DNA of 8,946 bases, taken from contig JAIPDA010000085.1 in assembly GCA_021737905.1 (NCBI GenBank), forward strand, positions 1-8,946, read 5' to 3'. Origin of the DNA: Rhodoferax sp. GTDB taxonomy: Bacteria > Pseudomonadota > Gammaproteobacteria > Burkholderiales > Burkholderiaceae_C. Positions within the stretch are counted from its first letter, which is position 1, and every line of letters begins with the position of its first letter. Of the stretch, positions 1 through 5,938 are shown one piece after another. A model generated the notes under the pieces. That model had not been told where the DNA came from and did not search any database. It saw only the letters and a list, made by a program, of their open reading frames with translations. The position numbers and the translations under genes were made by a program.

Positions 1-271
1 GCATCAGCTCGCCCAAGCGCCTGGCGACAGGCGCCAACGAGTCAGCGGGCTTGAAGGCGCCTTCGGTGGGGCGGCCCAGGTGCGAAGTCACCATCACCGC
101 GGCGCCGGCGTCCAGCGCCATTTGCAGGCAGGGTACCGAAGCGCGGATGCGCGTGTCTTCGGTGATGCGGCCGTTGTCGTCTTGCGGCACGTTCAGGTCG
201 GCGCGAATGAACACGCGCTGGCCGGCTACCTGGCCGCTGGCGCAAAGATCAGAAAAGCGGATGAAGTTCAT
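1..271 (-). CDS. pgk: Phosphoglycerate kinase, N-terminal part (runs off the left edge)
   Basis: Phosphoglycerate kinase makes ATP and 3-phosphoglycerate from ADP and 1,3-bisphosphoglycerate in glycolysis and runs in reverse for gluconeogenesis; it is cytosolic. Only the first 90 codons are visible, from an ATG at 271 down to the window edge, out of about 390-400 usual for the family. The visible part carries the hallmarks of the N-terminal, 3-phosphoglycerate-binding domain: FIRADLNVP at residues 21-29, the segment DNGRITEDTRIRASVP at 32-47, which holds the substrate-binding Arg, and SHLGRP at 63-68. The reading frame is intact up to the edge. It lies 77 bases downstream of azlD on the same strand, and a possible promoter sits in that gap. 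The Shine-Dalgarno sequence is weak (GGA about 7 bases before the ATG). Family assignment is firm; the rest of the gene is unseen. Confidence 0.96.
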   Translation of the reverse strand, partial: MNFIRFSDLCASGQVAGQRVFIRADLNVPQDDNGRITEDTRIRASVPCLQMALDAGAAVMVTSHLGRPTEGAFKPADSLAPVARRLGELM

Positions 272-280
272 GAGGGGGTC

Positions 281-300
281 CGCGGTCTGTCGCGGTCTGA
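281..300. repeat. 10-bp tandem repeat in the pgk leader
   Basis: Two adjacent copies of CGCGGTCTG followed by T or A lie at 281-290 and 291-300, identical except for the last base. They fall within the presumed 5' untranslated leader of pgk, 9-29 bases before its start codon. This may be a chance duplication; a regulatory role is only a possibility. Confidence 0.5.
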
Positions 301-332
301 ATGTGTATGAAAAGCGACTGAAAAACAGCCGG

Positions 333-338
333 ATTGTA
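333..338 (-). promoter_or_regulatory. Candidate -10 box of a pgk promoter
   Basis: Reading the minus strand, TACAAT lies just past the azlD stop codon, about 60 bases before the pgk ATG. It differs from the sigma-70 consensus TATAAT at one position. No good TTGACA-like box is seen 16-18 bases upstream, where the sequence is the end of azlD, so the promoter is only a candidate. If real, pgk would not depend solely on transcription from def-fmt-azlCD. Confidence 0.35.
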
Positions 339-348
339 GGAGCCGGTG

Positions 349-684
349 TTACCAGCCCAGGCCCACGTGCAGGGGCAGATACACCGCCATGCCGGCGATG
401 ATGGTGCCCAGCAAGCCGCGCCGCCAGTAGTACCAGGCCAGGCCGGCCAGCACGGCAAAAATGCGCGCGTCCTGCCAGGTGGCGATCAGCTGGCCTTGCG
501 TCATGACCATCTCGGGCACGATCACTGCCGACAGCGCTGCAATCGGCGCGTAGTGCAGGCCGCGCTGCGCCCAGACGGGCAGCGTCCAGGGCTTGCTCGA
601 AAACAAAAAGAAGCAGCGTGTGAGCACTGTGACGCAGGCCATGCCGGCGATGGTGGCCACGGTGTAGAAATCGGTTTGGTTCAT
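349..684 (-). CDS. azlD: AzlD-family small subunit of a branched-chain amino acid exporter
   Basis: AzlD proteins are small inner-membrane proteins that pair with AzlC to export branched-chain amino acids or related compounds; the E. coli counterpart of the pair is YgaZ/YgaH. The product has 111 residues, the normal size. It is very hydrophobic, with about four membrane segments (roughly residues 5-25, 43-62, 72-88 and 91-108). Family features are a Thr-Arg pair in the first segment (T22, R23) and the stretch LHYAPIAALSAVIVPEM at 43-59. The start is an ATG 12 bases after the azlC stop, which suggests co-transcription and a shared complex. No clear Shine-Dalgarno sequence precedes it, so translation may depend on coupling to azlC. 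The family is clear, but the exact substrate cannot be read from sequence. Confidence 0.88.
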   Translation of the reverse strand: MNQTDFYTVATIAGMACVTVLTRCFFLFSSKPWTLPVWAQRGLHYAPIAALSAVIVPEMVMTQGQLIATWQDARIFAVLAGLAWYYWRRGLLGTIIAGMAVYLPLHVGLGW

Positions 685-696
685 GAGCGTGTTCTG

Positions 697-1431
697 TCAG
701 TCTGGGTTGCCGGCGTGCTCTGGTCTGTGCTGCGGCATTTTTTCCAGCATCAGACAGACGGCCACGGCAGCGGCAATCGCCACCAGGATGTTGAGTTTGA
801 GCGGCAGTGCAAAGGCGGCAACAGCCGCTGCGCCGGCGACGCCCGCCGAGACGGCACGCAGGCGCGTGGTGGCCAGCGAACACAAGATACCCAGCAGCGC
901 CAAAATGGCAGCAAAGCCCAACCCCCAGGACAGCGGGATCGAATGCGCCAGCACAATGCCCAACAGGCTGGGCCCCACCCAGGCCGACCAGCTCATCGCG
1001 GCATTGCCGGCCAAATAAGCTTCTTGTGCGCGGCGTGTCAGCGCTTCATCGCTGGGATGCGGATAGCGTTTGGTGAACAGCACATAGCTCAGATCGGCTG
1101 TGAAAAAACCGCTGACCAGCCGCCGCCACAAAGGCTGGTGCATCAGGTAAGCGCGCAGATGAGCGCTGAAAACAATGAAGCGCAGGTTCACGCAAAAAGA
1201 GGTGGCCAGAATCACCCACATGGGCGCGCCTGCCGCCAGCAGCGGTATGGCCGCCAGTTGTGAGCTGCCGGCAAACACCAGCAAGGTCATCAGTACCGCT
1301 TCAAAACCACTCATGCCCGACTTGGCCATGGCGACGCCGGTCATCAGGCCCCAGGCCGCCAGACCGGGCGCTACGCTGGCCATGTCTTTCAAGCCGAGAC
1401 GGAATTCAGGGTGTTTGAACAAGGCAGTCAA
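697..1431 (-). CDS. azlC: AzlC-family large subunit of a branched-chain amino acid exporter
   Basis: AzlC is the large membrane subunit that works with AzlD in export of branched-chain amino acids. The product has 244 residues, typical of the family, with hydrophobic segments throughout. Diagnostic stretches are FAGSSQLAAI at 53-62, NLRFIVFSAHL at 82-92 and a membrane-border Asp at 113 (TADLSYVLF). The start chosen is TTG at 1431: an in-frame stop lies only 12 bases upstream, and the next in-frame ATG (residue 17) would cut away the FRLGLKDM region that matches the family N-terminus. A weak GAG lies 6 bases before the TTG. The gene begins 7 bases after fmt ends and azlD follows 12 bases after it, consistent with translational coupling. 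Substrate specificity is inferred from the family only. Confidence 0.9.
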   Translation of the reverse strand: MTALFKHPEFRLGLKDMASVAPGLAAWGLMTGVAMAKSGMSGFEAVLMTLLVFAGSSQLAAIPLLAAGAPMWVILATSFCVNLRFIVFSAHLRAYLMHQPLWRRLVSGFFTADLSYVLFTKRYPHPSDEALTRRAQEAYLAGNAAMSWSAWVGPSLLGIVLAHSIPLSWGLGFAAILALLGILCSLATTRLRAVSAGVAGAAAVAAFALPLKLNILVAIAAAVAVCLMLEKMPQHRPEHAGNPD

Positions 1432-1438
1432 AAGGGGC

Positions 1439-2422
1439 TCATTTCAAGAGGTCTGTGTCGTTTGCCGCAGCAAAAATCTGACCGGGGTGAAGCGCAAAAC
1501 CATGCAAAAAGTCGGCAGCTTCCAGCGGCTTGCCGCCGGCTTTTTGCAGCCGTGTGGCGCGCAGAACGCCGGATGCCGTGGCGATGTCGACGCCTTCAGC
1601 GCTGACAGCAATCACTTCCCCTGGCTGAGCAGCCCGTGCGTGCGGCGGCAGTGCCTGGGCGCGCCAGAACTTGATGGTCTCGCCGCCCAGCACGCTGCTG
1701 GCCACCGGAAAAGGGTTGAAGGCGCGCACACGGCGGGCCAGCGTGCTGGCCGGCTGCGTCCAGTCAAGCGCAGCTTCGCGCTTGTCGATCTTGTGTGCGT
1801 AGCAAATGCCCTCGCCAGCTTGGGCCACGCCTTGCAAAGCGCCGGTTGGCGCCTGATGCAGAACCTGCACGATCAGTTGTGCACCGAGTGCCGCCAGCGC
1901 ATCGTGCAGTGACTCTGTGGTGTCCTGCGGATCGATGGGCAGCGTTTGCACCAACAGCATATCGCCGGTGTCCAGCCCGGCATCCATTTGCATGATGGTG
2001 ACGCCGGTTTCTGCATCACCCGCTTCAATGGCCCGGTGAATGGGCGCTGCGCCGCGCCAGCGCGGCAACACCGACCCGTGAATGTTCAAACAGCCTAGCC
2101 TTGGCAAGTCCAACACCCACTGCGGCAGGATCAGCCCGTAGGCAGCGACCACCATCACGTCGGCGCGGGCCGATTCGATGGCGGCGCGGGCGGCGGCTGC
2201 GTCCTCGGGGTATTTGCCGTCCATGCGCAGGCTGCGCGGCTGGGCGACGGGGACTTGGTGGGCCTGGGCCCATTGCTTGACGGCAGACGCTTGCAGCTTC
2301 ATGCCGCGCCCGGCGGGGCGGTCGGGCTGTGTGAGCACCAGGGGGATGTCAAAGCCGGCCTCATGCAAATGCGCCAAAGCCACGCGGGCGAATTCAGGTG
2401 TACCGGCAAAGATGACGCGCAT
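1439..2422 (-). CDS. fmt: Methionyl-tRNA formyltransferase
   Basis: Fmt transfers a formyl group from 10-formyltetrahydrofolate to the amino group of Met-tRNAfMet, producing the initiator tRNA used in bacterial translation. The product has 327 residues (E. coli Fmt has about 315). The N-terminal hydrolase-like domain carries FAGTPEFA at 5-12, the flexible loop RPAGRGMKLQ at 35-44 that contacts the tRNA acceptor stem, and the catalytic block CLNIHGSVLPRWRGAAPI at 111-128, where Asn113 and His115 match E. coli Asn108 and His110. Asp151 in MDAGLDTGDM matches catalytic Asp146. The C-terminal tRNA-binding domain covers about 210-320 and includes RAFNPFP at 233-239. It lies 48 bases downstream of def on the same strand, the classic def-fmt pair. 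There is no convincing Shine-Dalgarno sequence before the ATG. The assignment is firm. Confidence 0.98.
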   Translation of the reverse strand: MRVIFAGTPEFARVALAHLHEAGFDIPLVLTQPDRPAGRGMKLQASAVKQWAQAHQVPVAQPRSLRMDGKYPEDAAAARAAIESARADVMVVAAYGLILPQWVLDLPRLGCLNIHGSVLPRWRGAAPIHRAIEAGDAETGVTIMQMDAGLDTGDMLLVQTLPIDPQDTTESLHDALAALGAQLIVQVLHQAPTGALQGVAQAGEGICYAHKIDKREAALDWTQPASTLARRVRAFNPFPVASSVLGGETIKFWRAQALPPHARAAQPGEVIAVSAEGVDIATASGVLRATRLQKAGGKPLEAADFLHGFALHPGQIFAAANDTDLLK

Positions 2423-2470
2423 GTGTCGATTCTAGGTGGCCGCCCGGATGCCGGCGACCTCAAGACGGTC

Positions 2471-2992
2471 TTAGCGTGCAGCGTCGCGCTCTTCGTCTTT
2501 CTTTTGCTTGACCAGTTTGGTCTTGATGCGGTTGCGCTTGAGCGGCGAGAGGTACTCGACGAACACCTTGCCCAACAGGTGGTCCATCTCGTGTTGAATG
2601 CACACCGCCAGCGTGCCCTCGGCTTCGTAAGTTTGCAGCTGACCGTCAAGGTTAAGGGCCTGCACCTTCACCGCGAGGGAGCGCTCAACGCCGTCGTAGA
2701 TGCCCGGCACCGACAGGCAGCCTTCTTCGCCGAGCCGGGTTTCTTCGCTGCGCCACACCAGCTCGGGGTTGATCAACACCATGGGCTCGTCGCGTTTTTC
2801 ACTCACGTCAATGACGATCAGGCGCTCATGCACGTCCACCTGCGTGGCCGCCAAGCCAATGCCGGCGGCTTCGTACATGGTTTCAAACATGTCGCTCACC
2901 AGTTGAGACAGGCGTTGGTTCACATCGGTCACCGGTTTGGCGACGGTGTGCAGGCGAGGGTCCGGGTATCGAAGAATGGTCAGTTGGGTCAT
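2471..2992 (-). CDS. def: Peptide deformylase
   Basis: Peptide deformylase removes the N-formyl group from nascent proteins and is a metal-dependent (normally Fe2+) hydrolase acting at the ribosome exit. The product has 173 residues, the usual length for the type found in Gram-negative bacteria. All three family motifs are intact: GIGLAATQ at 44-51, EGCLSVP at 90-96 with metal ligand Cys92, and QHEMDHL at 133-139 with ligands His134 and His138 and catalytic Glu135. The basic, charged C-terminus (from about 150) fits the helix that docks on the ribosome in E. coli. It is the first gene of the leftward def-fmt-azlC-azlD run and is divergent from dprA, so its promoter should lie in the 166-base gap upstream. 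No clear Shine-Dalgarno sequence is visible before the ATG. Confidence 0.98.
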   Translation of the reverse strand: MTQLTILRYPDPRLHTVAKPVTDVNQRLSQLVSDMFETMYEAAGIGLAATQVDVHERLIVIDVSEKRDEPMVLINPELVWRSEETRLGEEGCLSVPGIYDGVERSLAVKVQALNLDGQLQTYEAEGTLAVCIQHEMDHLLGKVFVEYLSPLKRNRIKTKLVKQKKDEERDAAR

Positions 2993-3158
2993 CGGGCGTG
3001 GGGTCTGAAAAAAGCAGCGCTTATTTTCGGTCAGATTGGCGCGCTTGGCCGGCCAAAGGACGATTCATCCTATTAGATTCATTTTTAAAGTTGTTGGCGC
3101 ATCAAAAGGAAATAAATTAACCTACAGGTATTCATTTAATTCGATCCGGGAATGCCGC
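2993..3158. promoter_or_regulatory. Divergent def/dprA intergenic region, AT-rich on the dprA side
   Basis: This 166-base gap must hold the promoters for def (leftward) and dprA (rightward). The half next to dprA, about 3061-3145, is clearly AT-rich against GC-rich surroundings. It contains three copies of ATTCAT (3063, 3077 and 3130), the last two extended to ATTCATTT, and a TTTAAT hexamer at 3135-3140 that resembles a -10 box but lacks a good -35 partner. The def side contains a 12-base palindrome at 3045-3056. I cannot assign -35/-10 pairs with confidence for either gene. The role as a promoter region is inferred from gene layout and composition. Confidence 0.55.
3045..3056. repeat. 12-bp perfect palindrome in the def/dprA gap
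   Basis: TTGGCCGGCCAA reads the same on both strands. It sits 53 bases before the def start and about 100 before dprA, a plausible operator position in a divergent promoter region. It is too short and loopless for a terminator. Such GC-rich palindromes also arise by chance, so an operator role is only a suggestion. Confidence 0.4.
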
Positions 3159-4340
3159 ATGTTTAGCCACCACCTGAGTAGCCATGAGGCCAATGAGTTA
3201 GGCGCCTGGCTGCGGCTGTCCCTGACAGACGGCGTGGGCAACGAAACCGCGCGGCAGTGGCTGGCGGCTTATGGCCTGCCGCAAGCGATTTTTGAAACCG
3301 ACCCGGACGCTTTGAGCGCGTCGCCAAGCGAGCGCTTGCGCCGCGCCATCGAGACCGTGCCCGAGGCCTTGCCGGCGCTGCTGGCCAATACCCTGGACTG
3401 GCTGGCGCAAGGGCAGGACCGCTGCATTGTGACGCTGGGCGATGCCCATTACCCGGCCTCTTTGCTCAACATTGCAGACCCGCCGCTGATGCTTTACATG
3501 ATGGGCAGCCTTGTACCCCGGCCCGAAGCCAGCGCCAGCCAAGGTCTGGCCGGCATGCCCTGTCTGGCCATCGTCGGCAGCCGCAACCCGACGCCGCAAG
3601 GCCAGATCAATGCAACGCAATTTTCCCAGGCTTTGAGCGCAGCGGGTTGGTGCGTGGTCTCGGGCCTGGCCATGGGGGTGGACGGTGCGGCGCACGAGGG
3701 CGCGTTGCACACCGGGGGCTGTACCGTGGCGGTGGTCGGCACGGGGCTGGACCGGGTGTATCCCCGCAAGCACCTGGCGCTGGCGCACCGCATTGCAGAG
3801 CGGGGCCTGATCGTCAGTGAGTTTGCGCTCGGCACGCCGCCGCTGACAGCCAATTTCCCCAGGCGCAACCGATTGATTGCCGGCCTGAGTCAGGGCACTC
3901 TGGTGATTGACGCCGCGCCCCAGTCGGGCTCGCTCATCACGGCGCGGCTGGCCGCCGAGCAAGGCAAGGAGGTGTTTGCCATACCCGGCTCAATCCACTC
4001 GCCACTGTCACGCGGTTGCCACCTGCTCATCAAGCAGGGCGCCAAGTTGGTGGAGTCCGCGCAGGACGTGCTCGAAGAGTTGCCCGCACTGCCCGGCAAG
4101 TTGCCAAGGCCAGAGATGGACGGGGCCGACCGGCCGCCGGACGGCACGCCGGCGCTTGACGCGCAGCCGGACCCACCCTTGCTGCGGGCGCTGGGCTTTG
4201 ACCCCGCCAGTCTGGACGAATTACAGGCCCGCACCGGCTTGGCGACGGCTGCCTTACAGGCGCAATTGCTGGAGCTGGAGATGGATGGCGATCTAGCCCG
4301 GTTGCCAGGTGGAAAATTTGTACGCATTGCCAAGGGCTGA
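3159..4340 (+). CDS. dprA: DNA-processing protein DprA (Smf family)
   Basis: DprA binds single-stranded DNA entering the cytoplasm during natural transformation, protects it and loads RecA. The product has 393 residues. An N-terminal helical (SAM-like) region spans about 10-75. The Rossmann-like core at about 134-305 carries AIVGSRNPT at 137-145, SGLAMGVDGAAHEGAL at 168-183, NFPRRNRLIAGLS at 232-244 and QSGSLITARLAAEQGKEVF at 255-273. A C-terminal winged-helix (DML1-like) domain at about 340-390 follows a Pro/Asp-rich linker. The start is the ATG at 3159, preceded by GGGAA at 3148-3152 with 6 bases of spacing. The frame stays open upstream to 3036, but those codons cover the AT-rich intergenic region and do not resemble the family. 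smg follows after 40 bases. Presence of dprA does not by itself prove competence, since it is also common in non-competent bacteria. Confidence 0.96.
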   Translation: MFSHHLSSHEANELGAWLRLSLTDGVGNETARQWLAAYGLPQAIFETDPDALSASPSERLRRAIETVPEALPALLANTLDWLAQGQDRCIVTLGDAHYPASLLNIADPPLMLYMMGSLVPRPEASASQGLAGMPCLAIVGSRNPTPQGQINATQFSQALSAAGWCVVSGLAMGVDGAAHEGALHTGGCTVAVVGTGLDRVYPRKHLALAHRIAERGLIVSEFALGTPPLTANFPRRNRLIAGLSQGTLVIDAAPQSGSLITARLAAEQGKEVFAIPGSIHSPLSRGCHLLIKQGAKLVESAQDVLEELPALPGKLPRPEMDGADRPPDGTPALDAQPDPPLLRALGFDPASLDELQARTGLATAALQAQLLELEMDGDLARLPGGKFVRIAKG

Positions 4341-4380
4341 AGCGGCCGGATGTCAAAAACTTGCGTTATATTGGGGCCAT

Positions 4381-4890
4381 ATGTTTGAAGTACTGGTGTA
4401 CGTTTATGAAAATTATTGGCAAGGTGACGCTTGCCCGGCGCCGCGCCAGTTAAGCCGCAAGCTGATCGCTGCCGGCTTTGAGAGCGACGAAATAGAAGCG
4501 GCGCTGACCTGGCTCAGCGGCCTGCAAGTGGCGGCCCACAACACCCGCGCTACTGGCTCTGACAAAGAAGATGCTGCGCCCCGCCCCGAACACCCTGTTT
4601 TGCTGCAAGCGCAATCGGCCGACAGCATGCGTGTTTATTCTGTGGCCGAGCAAGACCACCTGGGCGCTGAGACCCTGGGCTTTGTGAGTTTTTTAGAGTC
4701 GGCCGGCGTGCTGCCGCCGCACATGCGCGAGATTGTCATGGACCGCGCGATGGCCGCCCCCGGCGATCCCTTGGACCTCGACGACCTGAAAATCATTGTG
4801 CTGATGGTTTATTGGAGCGTGGGCGAAGAACCCGACGCTTTGGTGCTGGACGAACTCTGCGAAGACGCTCATTACCGCGTGGCGCATTGA
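4381..4890 (+). CDS. smg: Smg protein (DUF494 family)
   Basis: Smg is a small cytosolic protein found next to dprA/smf in many beta- and gammaproteobacteria; its biochemical role is not established. The product has 169 residues, slightly longer than the E. coli protein. The N-terminus MFEVLVYVYENYW and the internal stretches LIAAGFESDEIEAALTWL at 28-45 and LGFVSFLESAGVLP at 99-112 match the family, as does the acidic C-terminal part LDLDDLKIIVLMVYW at 131-145. The ATG at 4381 gives the canonical N-terminus; the frame is open upstream to 4309, but that part overlaps the end of dprA and is not family-like. A GGGG lies a few bases before the start. The gene is presumably co-transcribed with dprA and ends 19 bases before a strong terminator. 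Confidence 0.93.
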   Translation: MFEVLVYVYENYWQGDACPAPRQLSRKLIAAGFESDEIEAALTWLSGLQVAAHNTRATGSDKEDAAPRPEHPVLLQAQSADSMRVYSVAEQDHLGAETLGFVSFLESAGVLPPHMREIVMDRAMAAPGDPLDLDDLKIIVLMVYWSVGEEPDALVLDELCEDAHYRVAH

Positions 4891-4909
4891 AGCGCCTTCA
4901 CCCGGCCAC

Positions 4910-4938
4910 AAAAAAGCCCGCTGTCAGCGGGCTTTTTT
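4910..4938. terminator. Bidirectional rho-independent terminator between smg and secF
   Basis: A perfect inverted repeat has 13-base arms, AAAAAAGCCCGCT at 4910-4922 and its complement at 4926-4938, separated by the loop GTC. The core is a 7-base-pair GC-rich stem flanked by an A-tract and a T-tract, so it can act as an intrinsic terminator in both directions. It lies 19 bases after the smg stop and 19 bases beyond the secF stop, exactly where two convergent transcription units should end. Confidence 0.95.
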
Positions 4939-4957
4939 TCGGCCAGGGGCAGCGGCC

Positions 4958-5911
4958 TCAGACCGTCGCGCCGGCGTTCGGGTCGTTCGGGTCTTCGTCT
5001 TTTTTGCTGCTGGGCTTGACCAGGTCTTCGCGTTTGATGCCCAGCCACATGGCGATCGCCGCAGCCACAAACACCGACGAGTAAATGCCGAACAAAATGC
5101 CGATGGTCAGCGCCAACGCAAAGTAGTGCAGCGTCGGGCCGCCGAACAGCAGCATGGACAGCACCATGATCTGCGTCGAGCCGTGCGTGATGATGGTGCG
5201 GCTGATGGTCGAGGTGATCGCGTTGTCGATGATCTCCACCGTCTGCATCTTGCGGTAGCGCCGGAAGTTCTCGCGAATCCGGTCAAAAATCACCACCGAC
5301 TCGTTGACAGAATAACCCAGCACCGCCAGCACCGCAGCCAGCACAGCCAATGAGAACTCCCACTGGAAGAAAGCAAAAAATCCCAGGATGATGATGACGT
5401 CATGCAAGTTGGCAATGATGGCCGCCACGGCGTATTTCCACTCGAAGCGAAACGCCAGGTAAATCATGATACCGACCACCACCATGGCCAGCGCTTTGAG
5501 GCCGTCTTGCGCCAGTTCTTCGCCGACCTGCGGGCCGACAAACTCGGTGCGGCGCAATTCCACCTGCGCATCCTGCGCTTTGAGCGCGGTCATGACTCGC
5601 TCGCTCTGCTGCGCCGTGCTCACGCCTTTTTGCGCGGGCAGGCGGATCATCACATCGCGCGCGGTGCCGAAGGTTTGCACCTGCACATCGGCATAGCCTA
5701 AGCCGGCGACGGTGTCGCGCACTTTGCCGACGTCAGCGGCTTGCGTGTAGCCCACTTCCATCACGGTGCCGCCGGTGAACTCGACTGACAGGTGCAGCCC
5801 GCGCGAAAACAGGAAGAACACCGCCAGCACAAAGGTGGCAAAGGAGATGACGTTGAAAATCAGGGCATGCCGCATGAACGGAATGTCCTTGCGGATTTTG
5901 AAAAACTCCAT
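4958..5911 (-). CDS. secF: Protein translocase subunit SecF
   Basis: SecF pairs with SecD in the inner membrane; together they use the proton motive force to help pull preproteins through SecYEG on the periplasmic side. The product has 317 residues (E. coli SecF has 323). One membrane segment at about 16-36 is followed by a small periplasmic domain holding VEFTGGT at 43-49, then five more segments from about 137 to 290. Family motifs are FVGPQVG at 124-130, GYSVNESVVIFDRIREN at 199-215 and SRTIITHGSTQ at 237-247. The charged tail after 292 is cytoplasmic. The start ATG has AAGAG a few bases upstream. It follows secD by 27 bases on the same strand and ends just before the shared terminator, so it is the last gene of the yajC-secD-secF unit. 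Confidence 0.97.
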   Translation of the reverse strand: MEFFKIRKDIPFMRHALIFNVISFATFVLAVFFLFSRGLHLSVEFTGGTVMEVGYTQAADVGKVRDTVAGLGYADVQVQTFGTARDVMIRLPAQKGVSTAQQSERVMTALKAQDAQVELRRTEFVGPQVGEELAQDGLKALAMVVVGIMIYLAFRFEWKYAVAAIIANLHDVIIILGFFAFFQWEFSLAVLAAVLAVLGYSVNESVVIFDRIRENFRRYRKMQTVEIIDNAITSTISRTIITHGSTQIMVLSMLLFGGPTLHYFALALTIGILFGIYSSVFVAAAIAMWLGIKREDLVKPSSKKDEDPNDPNAGATV

Positions 5912-5938
5912 GGCTTGCTCTTTTCTATCGGGTCGTGT

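Noticed and set aside
346..1263. 305-codon open frame on the plus strand opposite azlD and azlC
   Set aside because: It is antisense to two genes with clear family motifs, has a composition rich in Arg, Gln, His and Gly typical of shadow frames in GC-rich DNA, and matches no family I recognise.
2255..3076. 273-codon open frame on the plus strand opposite def and the start of fmt
   Set aside because: It runs antisense to def, whose metal-site motifs are intact, and into the divergent promoter region; no recognisable domain or ribosome-binding site.
3036..3158. Upstream extension of dprA to an ATG at 3036
   Set aside because: The added 41 codons cover the AT-rich intergenic region and do not resemble DprA N-termini; the ATG at 3159 has a well-spaced GGGAA and gives a normal length.
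3198..3962. 254-codon open frame on the minus strand opposite dprA
   Set aside because: It is a shadow of dprA with Arg/Gln-rich low-complexity translation and no family resemblance.
4309..4380. Upstream extension of smg to an ATG at 4309
   Set aside because: It overlaps the dprA end in another frame; the ATG at 4381 gives the typical Smg N-terminus.
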